From assembly GCA_943736015.1 (NCBI GenBank), contig OX031071.1:31590619-31654618 (forward strand): a stretch of 64,000 nt of DNA, written 5' to 3'. Source of the stretch: Tridacna crocea. Lineage: Eukaryota; Mollusca; Bivalvia; Cardiida; Cardiidae. Below the pieces are notes generated by a model. It had not been told where the DNA came from and did no database searches. It saw only the letters and a program-made list of their open reading frames with translations. The position numbers were made by a program, and so were the translations under genes. This document shows, piece after piece, positions 1 through 9,600 of the stretch (position 1 is its first letter; each line of letters begins with the position of its first letter).

Positions 1-231
1 CAGTGCACATATCCATGCTTTCATAGTTTCTTTTACCAGCACAAATTTTCTTTCCAAGCCACTGGCTGCTTTCTCACATAAAACAATGGTTAGCAGTGAA
101 AGAAGAATGAATCCTGTCATACTGATTATCATCAATCTTTGGGAAGAAATTGGCCAAACCAGGAATTGAACCTGTGACCCCATGTTCAAAAGTCCTATAT
201 GCTACCGACTGAGCTACTGGGACTCCCAGGT
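1..231 (-). repeat. SINE family C (tRNA-derived), cut by window edge
   Basis: Read on the minus strand, 151-230 is tRNA-like: an A-box-like block with TAGCTCAGTCGGTAGCAT and a B-box-like block with GGTTCAATTCC, followed by a non-tRNA body reaching the window start. Related pieces lie at 3188-3262, 10487-10590, 11074-11200 and 62412-62540, sharing a block with 'ccatgctttc'. It is called a SINE rather than a tRNA gene because the acceptor stem does not pair convincingly and a conserved body is attached. Confidence 0.65.
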
Positions 232-280
232 TAAGGTCATAGTAAAACTAATGGTACTGAGAAACAAAAATAAGCCTTAC

Positions 281-513
281 TTAACCCTTTACCAAACAGT
301 CCCTGGTTTTTACAGCCCTGAGATAGAAGCCTTTTGAAATCATTGTGGGAAAAAAAGAGAAAATACTGGAAAACAGCATTTTTGTCCTTTTCCCACAATG
401 TTTTCTACCTTGCTGGAAACAAATTTCAATTTTCCAGTTAAATTTAATTTGTCATCTGCAAATGCTTTCAATTTGGACCAGTCTAATATTTTGTTGTTTG
501 GTAAAGAGTTTAA
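281..513 (-). mobile_element. TH-MITE copy
   Basis: Near full-length copy bounded by TTAA at 281-284 and 510-513, with the central hairpin at about 333-402. The family is described at 60674-60902. Its right TTAA is shared with the next, older copy. Confidence 0.85.
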
Positions 514-739
514 TCTTGACCACAAAACAAAACATGAGATAAGTCGACGTTTCAAAGCATTTAATGCAAACAACAATTTAACTGTAACTCCAAAAATGGA
601 ATTTGTCTTTAATCATGTAGAACAAATAATGAGCAAAACAAAAATGATGGTTATCAGCATTTTTCTATTTCAAAGACGGTTTGCAAAAGGCTTCTTTCAC
701 AGGATCGTTAAATTTCTGGACTGAGTAGTACAGGGTTAA
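510..739 (+). mobile_element. TH-MITE, degenerate copy
   Basis: Diverged copy in the opposite orientation, sharing the TTAA at 510-513 with its neighbour and ending at TTAA 736-739. The motif 'ggcttctttcacaggatcgtt' region and a weakened hairpin (630-690) identify it. Confidence 0.6.
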
Positions 740-860
740 ATAATCAAAAAGAAGATAGCTTTTGAAAACATAGAGAAAAAAGGAGAAATTGTTGGTAACT
801 AGCATTTTCTCCTTGTCCCATAATGTGTTCTGCACTATCAAAAGCAAATCTGGAAATTTG
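736..860 (-). mobile_element. TH-MITE, partial degenerate copy
   Basis: A left part and hairpin (about 757-826) are recognisable after the TTAA at 736-739. The distal half has decayed and the end is uncertain. Confidence 0.5.
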
Positions 861-1033
861 ACAAACTTCTTATAAGGGTGAACTAGGAATAACTTGGATG
901 AGACTTGATACTATTAAAAATCATGTCCTTCAGACTCCTATTTATCACCGCATCACACCCAATTCTAGTCACTGATTTTTATTATCATACACAACCAGTC
1001 TTCTACTTACATATTTTCCAAGTAAGTTGTGAA

Positions 1034-1234
1034 AAAGTATTTTTACCCCTTTCAAATGACTGACTAAAATAAAAGAGAAATACCCACTTACCCCTTTCAA
1101 ATGATTGACTAAACAAATAAAAGAGAAATACCCACTTACCCGTTTCAAACGAATGACTAAAATAAAAGAGAAACACCCACTTACCCGTTTCAAATGACTA
1201 ACTGAACGCATAAAAGAGAAATACCCACTTACCC
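1034..1234. repeat. Minisatellite, about 45-50 bp unit, four copies
   Basis: Four consecutive units each carry 'taccc', 'tttcaaa' and 'ataaaagagaaa', and end in 'acccactt'. Units differ by small indels and substitutions. No coding role is seen; the minus-strand reading frame through it is a by-product of the repetition. Confidence 0.85.
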
Positions 1235-1436
1235 TAACGTTAGTTTCGTTATACAAGTGGGGTAATACACTCTCTAGCAGATCTCGAATTAAAGCCGGCT
1301 TATTGTGAGCAGCGGAGTTGAACGTAACCAAGGTAACCCTGCGTACATTTAGATCTTTATCCTGTAGTGTTCCTAAAAAGTCGCCAATACAGCCTCATAA
1401 AAGTTGATCTATGCTTTGTGGCTGAAATAGAAGTAT

Positions 1437-1808
1437 GATGAAACATATGCCATATTTCACAGTAGAACATATGCCATTCTTCACAGTGAAATATATGCCA
1501 TGTTTTCACAATGATACATATGCCATGTTTAACAGAAAAACATATACTATGTTTCACAATAAAACAATGTTTTCACAATGATACATATACTATGCTTCAC
1601 AGTGAAATATATGCAATGTTTTCACAATGACACATACGCCATTTTTCATAGTGAAACATACGCAATGTTTTCATAATGATACATATGGCATATTTCACAG
1701 TGAAACATGTGCCATGTTTTCACAATGATGCATATGCCATGATTCATGATACATCATGCCATGTTTCACAATGAAACATTATGCCATACTTCACAACAAT
1801 ACATACAA
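1437..1808. repeat. Tandem repeat built on an ACATATGCCATGTTTCACA-like unit
   Basis: About 13-14 irregular units of 24-30 bp alternate 'catatgccatg' with 'tttcacaatga' or 'ttcacagtgaaa'. The unit is itself partly palindromic (CATATG; TTTCAC..GTGAAA). Unit length varies and no flanking duplication is visible. Confidence 0.85.
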
Positions 1809-1873
1809 GTATATGGGCTGATAGTCTCCCAGTGAATGTTCTTGCGAAACCGATGCTTTTGCTGAGAGCAGCT

Positions 1874-2061
1874 CAAAGCTCCAGATAGAGGAAGTGATTT
1901 TGCTTTCAAAATTTAAAATGTTAATTACTCTCCACTAAACCCTATGGTGTGGGTACTCATTAGAATCGTCTCATCGGGAAGGTTCTGAGTACCCACAACA
2001 TAGGATTCGAAGATAAATAATAGATTTAAAATACCATTACTCCTTCTTATCTGGAGCTCTG
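1874..2061 (-). mobile_element. Palindromic MITE with AGAGCTCCAGATA termini, copy 1
   Basis: Termini are CAAAGCTCCAGATAG on the left and its near inverse ending GGAGCTCTG on the right. An internal inverted repeat around 'accctatg.tgtgggtactca' forms a second stem. A 189-bp copy in the opposite orientation is at 14898-15086. The superfamily is not determined because no convincing target duplication can be read for either copy. Confidence 0.8.
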
Positions 2062-2104
2062 GTAGCTGCTGCAGCTCTGTTAAAAGTTTCTCATTTCTGT
2101 GTTG

Positions 2105-2916
2105 AAGTCCGCGAACTCACTTGACACTGTACACCGCAGCCTCACTTATCCTCATTTGTACTATGATCTGCATTATGGACTTGTCGTTTTCGTCTATTCT
2201 TAATAATGTTATTTTTGCAGGACCTAGTATGTTGGATTTGTACCAACAGCAGCCGGCACCTTCCCCAGAGCAGGTCAGAGAGTCTATAGGACAGTTACTG
2301 CAGTTTCCCGCATAACATTCAATGTTTGCATTCTGATTGCAGGTAAGTGTCCTAGCAATTGAGTTATATCCCCTTTTCCCCTCCTGGCCATTTCTTCTAT
2401 TATAGCATTACATCTTAGTTTAATGTCCCTGGCTAGAGCTACTTGGGCTGTCTGTCTCTATTTCTTTGTACAAAAAGGAAACATCCCTGTACTAAAACTT
2501 GCGTTTCTTGTTTTTCTCTCCTGAGTAGCAGCTAGGTGGTATGGGTCTGCTTGTCTTGTTACCTCCCAATCTTTAGTTAGTGTATCATGGAAGTCCTGTA
2601 GCCCAGGTACGCCTTAGTGTCTCTGTCTGTTGTTAGGGTTCTTGCATAGAAGCCCTCATGGGAAAAGTTTTTTGCTATGCTATATGCCATTCTTCTCTCT
2701 GAATGTGGCACAAAATATCCAATGTCAGCAGTACGTATATCCGGCATGGCCCCCAGGACAATTTACCTCAAACCCCTTGTTCCTCAGTGTGGCCCCTGTG
2801 CAACATAGTTTGTTTTCCACGGCTAGTCCTATATTATACTTGGAGTCTGTATGGTTTTTGCTTGCAATGGCATAGGCTTGTGATGAACTCCCTCCAGGTT
2901 TGTAGGAAGACTTCAT
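2105..2916 (-). pseudogene. Decayed Mutator-like transposase
   Basis: Minus-strand translation gives four consecutive blocks of one protein separated by frameshifts and stops. Block 1 (2916 to about 2728) has a run with LCCTGATLRNKGF and CPGGHAGYT. Block 2 (about 2720-2580) has IGYFVPHSERRMAYSIA and LTTDRDTKAYLG. Block 3 (about 2575-2325) has RQADPYHLAATQERK, FSTGMFPF and ARDIKLRCNA, with one in-frame TAG. Block 4 (about 2330-2115) has ECYAGNCSNCPIDSLTC and NDKSIMQI. Order and motifs match, from memory, the domain labelled 'Mutator-like transposase' in cnidarian and molluscan proteins. The segment is clearly non-functional. No terminal repeats were found. The small plus-strand ORF at 2121-2315 is a shadow of it. 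Confidence 0.72.
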
Positions 2917-2933
2917 TCGGCTACAGTTGTAAC

Positions 2934-3025
2934 AGGGAAGAAGCTATGCATGAAGGAGTGGTCTCCTGTAATACACCCCCTCTTAAAGTCATCATTTATT
3001 GTTGACTCAAAGCCTTATGTCAGAG
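2934..3025 (-). repeat. SINE family B fragment
   Basis: This matches the 5'-flanking block of family B at 54657-54735: both carry 'gaagctatgc', 'gaaggagtggtctcc' and 'gactcaaagccttat'. The tRNA-like part is absent here. Confidence 0.65.
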
Positions 3026-3187
3026 TTTGACCGGCACGTCTTTTATTTCTACGTCTTTGAAGCATTGTGCACACAACATCTGTGTGACGTACTTTGAAAT
3101 TCATGCTGGCAAGTTGTGAAAACTCTAACACCCTTTCTTCCTCGATCCTAAGTCCTAAAGTTCTACACAATCCTAGGTTGGTGTCTT

Positions 3188-3262
3188 AGGCTGTTTTCAA
3201 CATTATGGAGTGACTGCCAGTGCACCTATCCATGCTTTTCTTGGATTTCTTTAACCAATACT
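3188..3262 (-). repeat. SINE family C fragment
   Basis: It shares 'gctgttttcaacattat', 'gtgcacctatccatgctttt' and 'ggatttcttt' with the copies at the window start and at 62412. Confidence 0.5.
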
Positions 3263-3272
3263 AAACACATTG

Positions 3273-3624
3273 TTATACTGCAATGAAATTTCTCGTGATC
3301 TGATTGGTTAACATGCCGCGTAAATTATATCATGTTCACCAGGCAAAAACCATATACAGCCAGTTTCCCTTTTGTATGTCCCGTAAACATCACTACACAT
3401 GCAACATAACATCCAAAAATGGCAGAGTCGATCGATCACCAGACTGCACATGTATGCACCAAACTGCACGTTTAAGTGATGTCAGTTTCCAGTGACGTCA
3501 CTTTTCATTGAAATTGAGCACTCAGAAGGAAATTTGCATTTCGTCGGCATACTCGATTTGTGAGATTATAATACAGGAAAATTTTGCTTAACGCGCTTTG
3601 AAAGGGTAAAACTTTGCAGTATAA
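3273..3624. mobile_element. Possible small TIR element
   Basis: TTATACTGCAA at 3273-3283 is the exact inverse of TTGCAGTATAA at 3614-3624, giving a 352-bp candidate with 11-bp terminal inverted repeats. Target duplications are not clear and no second copy is present here, so the call is tentative. Confidence 0.35.
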
Positions 3625-3638
3625 TAAATTTGTTGTAC

Positions 3639-3894
3639 GGTCAGGTGGCAGGGGACTTGGAAACTTGTTCACAGCTGTGGTGAATCATGTCGTCAGGCGC
3701 CTCGGTCAGGTGGCAGGGGACTTGGAAACTAGTTCACAGCTGTGGTGAATCATGTCGTCAGGCGCCTCGGTCAGGTGGCAGGGGACTTGGAAACTTGTTC
3801 ACAGCTGTGGTGAATCATGTCGTCAGGCTCCTCGGTCAGGTGGCAGGGGACTTGGAAACTTGTTTACAGCTGTGGTGAATCATGTCGCCTCGAG
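3639..3894. repeat. 65-bp minisatellite, four units
   Basis: A 65-bp unit starting 'ggtcaggtggcagggg' is repeated nearly perfectly from 3639, 3704, 3769 and 3834, the last unit partly truncated. The low divergence suggests recent expansion. The 63-residue ORF across it is an artefact of the repetition. Confidence 0.92.
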
Positions 3895-3906
3895 CCAAAG
3901 GCTGTA

Positions 3907-4087
3907 TTAACTCTTTACCAAACGGCAAAATGTTAGACTGGTCCAAACTGAAAGCATATACAGATCACAAAATAAAAGTCACTGAAAGTTGGAAATTTGT
4001 TTTCAGCAGGGTAGAAAACATTGTGGAAAAAGGAGAAAATGCTGTCTCAGGGTTGTTAAAAGTCAGGATTGTGTGGTAAAGAATTAA
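3907..4087 (+). mobile_element. TH-MITE copy lacking one hairpin arm
   Basis: TTAA at 3907-3910 and 4084-4087 with good terminal sequences. The second arm of the central hairpin is missing: 'gagaaaatgctg' runs straight into 'tctcagggttg'. This is a single-arm deletion. Confidence 0.85.
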
Positions 4088-4190
4088 ACATCAAGTTCAA
4101 AAACACATCAATATTTCCGCACACTGGCTGTCATGGACTACCTGAATTGATGTTTAAAACACCAAAATGACAAACAATTCTTCAGGTCTA

Positions 4191-4711
4191 TGATTGATTG
4201 AATTGAATTTGCGTTTATTTATCATCACCACCGGTTTTCCATAGGAACAACGCCTCATGTAGGCTGTTAGTATTGTTACAGGGGATAATGCAGATACAAG
4301 ATGAAACCCATCCTAGGTTACGTCTGGTTCTTTAACTCATTACCAAACAACAAAATTTTGGACTAGTCCAAATTGAAAGCAATTGCAGACAATTAAATAG
4401 ATGTAAATAACAAAAAATGACATTTGATTTGGAAAGGGTAGAAAACATTGTGGGAAAAGGAGAAAATGCTGTTTACTGGCATTTTCTCCTTTTCCCACTT
4501 TGTTTTCAAAGGCTTTCTTCAGGGTCGTTAAAAGTCGGGATTGTGTGATTAAGAGTAAACATGCTCCGTGTGTACCACTGTCACACAAGAGCGCTGTTTA
4601 ACGTCTCATCCGAAAAACTAGAAGTATTTTAAGATGGCCAGCTGTGGGGATCAAACCCACACTCTCATGATCACAAGTCCTACACTCTACCAACTGAGCT
4701 ATCCAGGCTGG
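4191..4711 (-). repeat. SINE family A (tRNA-derived), split by a TH-MITE
   Basis: On the minus strand 4711-4632 is a tRNA-like head (A-box region with TAGCTCAGTTGGTAGAG, B-box region with GTGGGTTTGATCCC). It is followed by a body with 'tcggatgagacgttaaa' and a 3' end with 'aatcaatca'. It aligns along its length with the copy at 23844-26375. The TH-MITE at 4332-4559 interrupts the body exactly where the other copy has an intact CTTTAACG. Confidence 0.82.
4332..4559 (+). mobile_element. TH-MITE copy inside SINE A
   Basis: It begins at TTAA 4332-4335 and ends at TAAA 4556-4559 (a mutated TTAA). The empty site in the other SINE A copy reads 'gttctttaacgtgctcgg'. Confidence 0.9.
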
Positions 4712-4773
4712 TGATATCAGATCATTGACACCATACCTCTGTGATCATTGGATGATCTCTTACTTTCTTTGAG

Positions 4774-5004
4774 TTACCTCTTTACCAAACAATTCCTGGT
4801 TTTTACGACCACGAGATAGAAGCCTTTTGAAAACATTGTGGGAAAAGGAGAAAATGCTGGTGACCAGCATTTTCTCCTTTCCCCACGATGTTTTCTGCCC
4901 TGCTGGAGACAAATACCAATTTTTCAGAGTTATGTTTAATTTGTATTCTGCAAATGTTTTCAACATGGACCAGCCAAAAATTTTGTTGTTTGGTAATGAG
5001 TTAA
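4774..5004 (-). mobile_element. TH-MITE copy
   Basis: Full-length copy. The left TTAA has lost a base (TTAC); the right TTAA is at 5001-5004. Hairpin at 4829-4893. Confidence 0.85.
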
Positions 5005-5035
5005 GCACAAAAACCTTCACCACACAATCCCATTT

Positions 5036-5402
5036 TTAACTCTTTACCACACAATCCCAACTTTTAACGGCCCTGAGAAAGAAGCCTTCTGAAAACTTTG
5101 AGGGAAAAGGAGAAAATGCAGGAAACTAGAATGTTCTCCTTTTCCCACAATATTTTCCTTTCTTCCCAAAACAAACTTTAAATTTTCAGTCACTTTTATT
5201 TTGTCGTATGCAAATGCTTTCGACTTGGGTAAGTCTAAAATTTTGTTGCAACCGTCAAAGAGAAAAATTTTTTATTTTCACCAACAATGCTTTCTACCGT
5301 ATCCAAGACAGAAATTGACATTTTAGCGATAGCCAATTTCTTGTCTGCAAACGTTTTCATTTTGGTTCAATCCAAAATTGTGTTGTTTGGTAAAAAGTTG
5401 AA
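5036..5402 (-). mobile_element. TH-MITE, composite copy
   Basis: TTAA at 5036-5039. After one full body the distal half ('tgctttctacc' to 'ttgtttggtaaa') is repeated, ending at TTGA 5399-5402. It looks like an unequal recombinant of two copies. Confidence 0.75.
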
Positions 5403-5506
5403 TACATTAATGGTCTATTCAACTCTTTACCACACAATCACATTAATTTTTGTCTGCACTGCCTTTGGGTTAGAACGGGTAGAGAATGTTGTTGTCTAGA
5501 AAAGTG

Positions 5507-5730
5507 TTAACGTTTTACCAGATCACAAACTTTTAGACTTGCCAAAATTGAAAGCATTGTCAGGCAACGAACATCATGAGGACCAAATAATTTGATTTGT
5601 CTCTAAGAAGTTAGTAAACATTGTGGAAAAAGGAGAAAATGCTGATAACCCGCATTTTCTCCTTTTTCCACAATGATTTCAAAAGCTGCTTTATAGGGAT
5701 CATTTAAAGTCGGACAGATGTGGAAAAGGA
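5507..5730 (+). mobile_element. TH-MITE copy, right end eroded
   Basis: Starts at TTAA 5507-5510. Hairpin at about 5613-5678. The right terminus has decayed around 5720-5730. Confidence 0.75.
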
Positions 5731-5975
5731 TTCTGAAACGGGACAAGATAAGTGCACAAGGCAGTTTTTCATACCAAAGAAACATTATGCACAATTGTCA
5801 TCTATGGAATTTCAGTACAGATAAAAACTCTGGCCCACTTCTTCTGGTCAGTACTGTAGTCATTTTTTTAAGTCCATGTGTCTTCATAATTTGTTCAATA
5901 TCATCTGAAAAATAATAAACAACATTTAGTTCTTAACCACATAAAACTGAGTTTTCATGACTCAACATTTAACTC

Positions 5976-6405
5976 TTAACCTGTTACCACACAATACCTA
6001 AAGGCCTTTATAAACATTGTGGGAAAAGGAGAAAATGCTTGTAAAGAGCATTTTCTCCTTTTCCCACAATGTTTATTACTCTTCACAAAACAAATTTCAA
6101 ATTTTCAGTTACTTAAAAATTGTCTTCTGCAAATGCTTTCGATTTGGACGAGCCTAAAATATTGTCGTTTGGTAAAGGATTACCAAACGACATAATTGTC
6201 TCTTAGACTAGTCAAAATTGAAGGCATTTGCAGACGACAAAATTTATGTGATTAACAAATTAATACTTTTTTTGGGAAGGGTAGAAAACATAATGTGAAA
6301 AGGAGAAAATGCTGGTTACCAGCATTTTCTCCTTTTCCCACAATGTTTTCAAAGGGCTTCTTTCTCAGGGTTGTTAAAAGTAGGGAGTGTGTGGTAAAGA
6401 GTTAA
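5976..6405. mobile_element. Two TH-MITE copies fused head to head
   Basis: A minus-orientation copy from TTAA 5976-5979 runs to about 6177 and meets a plus-orientation copy ending at TTAA 6402-6405. The junction 'ggtaaaggattaccaaacg' joins two outer termini with no complete TTAA between them. Each half has its own hairpin, giving a 430-bp inverted pair. Confidence 0.85.
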
Positions 6406-6424
6406 CTGCATAAACCTGAGTTTT

Positions 6425-6530
6425 CATGACTATGAAAAAGATAGGGTTGAAAACATTGTGGGAAAAGGAGAACATGCTGCTTACCAGTATTTTCTCCTTT
6501 GTCCACATCTTTGCCAACTCAATAATTAAA
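6425..6530. mobile_element. TH-MITE hairpin fragment
   Basis: Only the central hairpin (about 6446-6510) with short flanks remains. Its right part overlaps the candidate last exon of N6AMT1. Confidence 0.6.
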
Positions 6531-6605
6531 ATTTTCTTTTGAAAGCCTGCAGGGTCCAAAAATTTTCAGAATTCTTACTTGTTCTCCTGCCATTTTGCAC
6601 TTGTC
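6519..6605 (-). CDS. N6AMT1: Candidate last exon of N6AMT1
   Basis: An acceptor 'ctaactgtag' precedes 28 codons and a TGA at 6521-6519. The segment contains [12 protein letters not shown], resembling the family C-terminus (RxAGxExLSVLKF as remembered). It begins in phase 0, so a preceding exon that changes phase 1 to phase 0 is required. That exon, about 19 residues, was not found. The match is short, and the end overlaps MITE-derived DNA. Confidence 0.42.
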   Translation of the reverse strand, partial: DKCKMAGEQVRILKIFGPCRLSKENFNY

Positions 6606-9600
6606 CTACAGTTAGACAAAGACTGTCTCAAACAGACGTCCGCTCATCCTTATTAGTAAACATTCGTTGAGGGCAAGTGGATAACCCAGTGTGTTATGGG
6701 AGACCTCTTCTTCATGCATAGCTCTGTCCCAATTTAAATACAATACCTGACCACTGCTTTGGAAAGATATCTCTTTAACTCAGTAGTTATGGTATTAGTA
6801 TTTCAAACCTCCAAAAAAACCCCGAGGATATTTCTCCTTCATGGATTCAAATCCTATCAGATCTGGTCTAGATCTGTATTTCAGCCATACTTTTGCTGCG
6901 AACTTCCATGTTCGTACGATTTGGCATAATCTAAAAAGCTTTTTTTGGTAGACAGTTTAGAACTGAGAAAAGGTAACAATAACAAGGCTATGTTTGAGGC
7001 AGTCCACGACTGACACAAAATTACAAAGAGTTTGAGACGTACCCTGGCAAAAGGTTATTTAAGGTAACTCTGTGCAGTATGATATCAAGCAATTTCTCAT
7101 ATATAGAGTTCATTTCATCAGCTTGTGGTAAATATGAGGAAATATTTGCTGAAAACAGAAAGGTATGCGAAAATATGAGTGCCGTATGGCACAAGTTATT
7201 TTTGCGGACCTTTCCCTTTTGTAGCAAATATTTCCCCATATTAACCACAAGCTGATGAAATAAATTATAGGCCTATATCATATTTCCTCTGACTATTTTG
7301 TCAACGAATGCCACTTCTAAAACTAGTGATCTCAAGTGGAACAAAAAAAGTAGTTCCAGATTTTCGGCAGGAGGAAAATATTCACTGAGATGGGGAAATA
7401 ATTCACCCAGCTTAAATTACAGCGTTTCTTTACCCATAACATTTCTAAGAAGAGGACCATGATGGTCCTATATCGCTCACCGGAGTACTAAGCAGTAAAG
7501 GTCTACAATGAAGAAAAATACCAAATATCAAAGTTCAAGGCCAAATAATTCTGACAGGGTATGTAACTGTGCAAAAAGCATTTTCTTTTCTTTTTCGAAA
7601 ATGCTTTCACAACCTTTCTTATTCGGTGTCATTGAAAGTCAGGATTGTATGGTAAGGGATTGAATTAACTTGGAAGGCAAGGCATTAATTTCCTGGTCAA
7701 AAAGGTGGTCGAATGACAGATCAAAACATCATTCGCTCATTGGTAAGACACAAATGAGATTTGTCTCAGTAACTTTAGATCAATTGTCAAAGGATGTTGG
7801 TTGAGACAGTAATCAAGCCAAAGCAAACTGGGAACCCTAGACTAACAGATCACAACATTTCTTGACTGATCTATCAGGGCTCAACAACTCCAATATGTGA
7901 AAGGTAACTCCTTTTTCTGTGACACACCTTACAGAAGAAAATTGTATCAAAAAGACTATCCTAAGGAAAACATGTTTGAAGTTTCATAAATGCAAATGAC
8001 TTTAGAATATATCCGTCAAGGTGGATGGATGGGCAAACTGACTGTAATTGGTCTATAATGAAATTATACATTTAGTTCCCTTTTTCATAACATGTCATTT
8101 CATGAAATAAAATCAAATAACTATTGTCTGTCGCTTAACAAGATGAAGTTTAATTACATTTTGTCCTGTAGTGAAAGAGATATTCGTCCATACTGAAGAT
8201 TTACACCAAGCCCCCTTTTTCAATGACATGACATTTAATGAAAAAAGGTAAAATATTGTTATTGCCAGACTATCATAAGGAACATGCGTACGAAGTTTCC
8301 ATCTTCTTTCAGAACAGAGGAATTTCAAAGTTTTCCAGCTTTGTTCCCATGTTCAAACTTGTGACCACCAGGGCGGGGCCAGTTTGGACTCCAGGATCAT
8401 CGTATCGTGTTTGGTTGAGGTCCACTAGAAGATGCTACATATAAAATATCAAAGCTCTATGACTTCCAATTTCAGAGAATTTTCTTTTTTCAAAGTCTAT
8501 CTTCTTTGTTCCTATGTTTCGAACTTGTGACCCTTTGGGCGTCATTTGACCAAACTTGGTAGAGGTCAACTAGGAGATGCTAAATACCAAATATCAAAGC
8601 TCTACTCCTTGTTTCAGAAAATAACAATTTTAAAATGTTCCTTCTTTGTTCCTTTGTTTCAAACTTGTGACCCCCAGGGCGGGGCCAGTTTTGACCCCAG
8701 GGACATCATATGAACAATCTCTTGGTAGAAGTACACTAGGAGATGATACATACCAAATATCAAAGCTCTGCACCTTCTAGTTTTAGAGAAAAAGATTTTT
8801 AAAGTTTTCCTTCTTTGTTCCTATGTTTCACACTTGTGACCCCCGGGGCGGGGTCAGTTTTGACCCCAGAGGCATCATATGAAGAATCTTGGTAGGAAAT
8901 GCTACATACCAAATATCAAAGCTCTATGCCTTCTAGTTTCAGAGTAGAAACATCTCAAATATTTTGCTATTTTTTTCCTTTTGGTTGCCATGGCAGCCAG
9001 AGTTATGGCTGGAATTCAATCTTTTGAACAACTTTGGTAGAGCTTCACCCAAGGAACATCCCTACCAAGTTTCATCAAGATTGGCCCAGTGGTTTAGGAG
9101 GAGAAGATGTTTAAAGAAATTGTGGACGATAGACAATGCAGGACGGACGACGCACGACGGACATTGGGCGATTACAAAGCTCACCATGAGCACTTCGTGC
9201 TCAGGTGAGCTAAAAATAGACACATGAAGTAAAATATAACCCCTTACCACACAGTGGCGACTTTTAACGACCCTAAAAAAGAAGCTCTTTAAAAATATTG
9301 TGGAAAAAGGAGAAAATGCTGGAAACCAGCATTTTCTCCTTTTCCCACACAGTTTTCTGCTCTATCAATGAAAATTTGCATCATTTGACCCGCCATGAAA
9401 TTGTCTTCTGCAAATGCTTCAAATATGGAAACTTCTAAAATTTTGCTGTGTGGGGAAAAGGGATAAATTGTGATTCTACCTGGATCATTTTCTTTTATAA
9501 TAACCAGATAAAACAGCCCATGTTTTGACAACAGTTTGGGTACTATAGGGAGTACCCGATCTATTACTTCCCCGCCAGCCCAAGAAGCCTCGATATTATG

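Noticed and set aside
340..724. Recurring 60-110 codon ORFs containing phrases like [20 protein letters not shown]
   Set aside because: All fall within TH-MITE copies and recur wherever the element is intact enough; hairpin and TTAA structure explain them.
2121..2315. Plus-strand 64-codon ORF with an apparent splice acceptor
   Set aside because: The minus strand of the same bases encodes the cysteine-rich block of the Mutator-like transposase relic, which explains the sequence better.
4632..4711. tRNA genes (also at 151-230, 24060-24122, 46622-46700, 55990-56065, 61079-61150)
   Set aside because: Promoter boxes are present, but acceptor stems pair poorly and each is attached to a conserved non-tRNA body or has target duplications, as in SINEs.
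6840..6960. Missing N6AMT1 exon around 6880-6935 (minus)
   Set aside because: A short reading frame with faint similarity exists, but no matching GT donor in the right phase and partial overlap with SINE B; not supportable.
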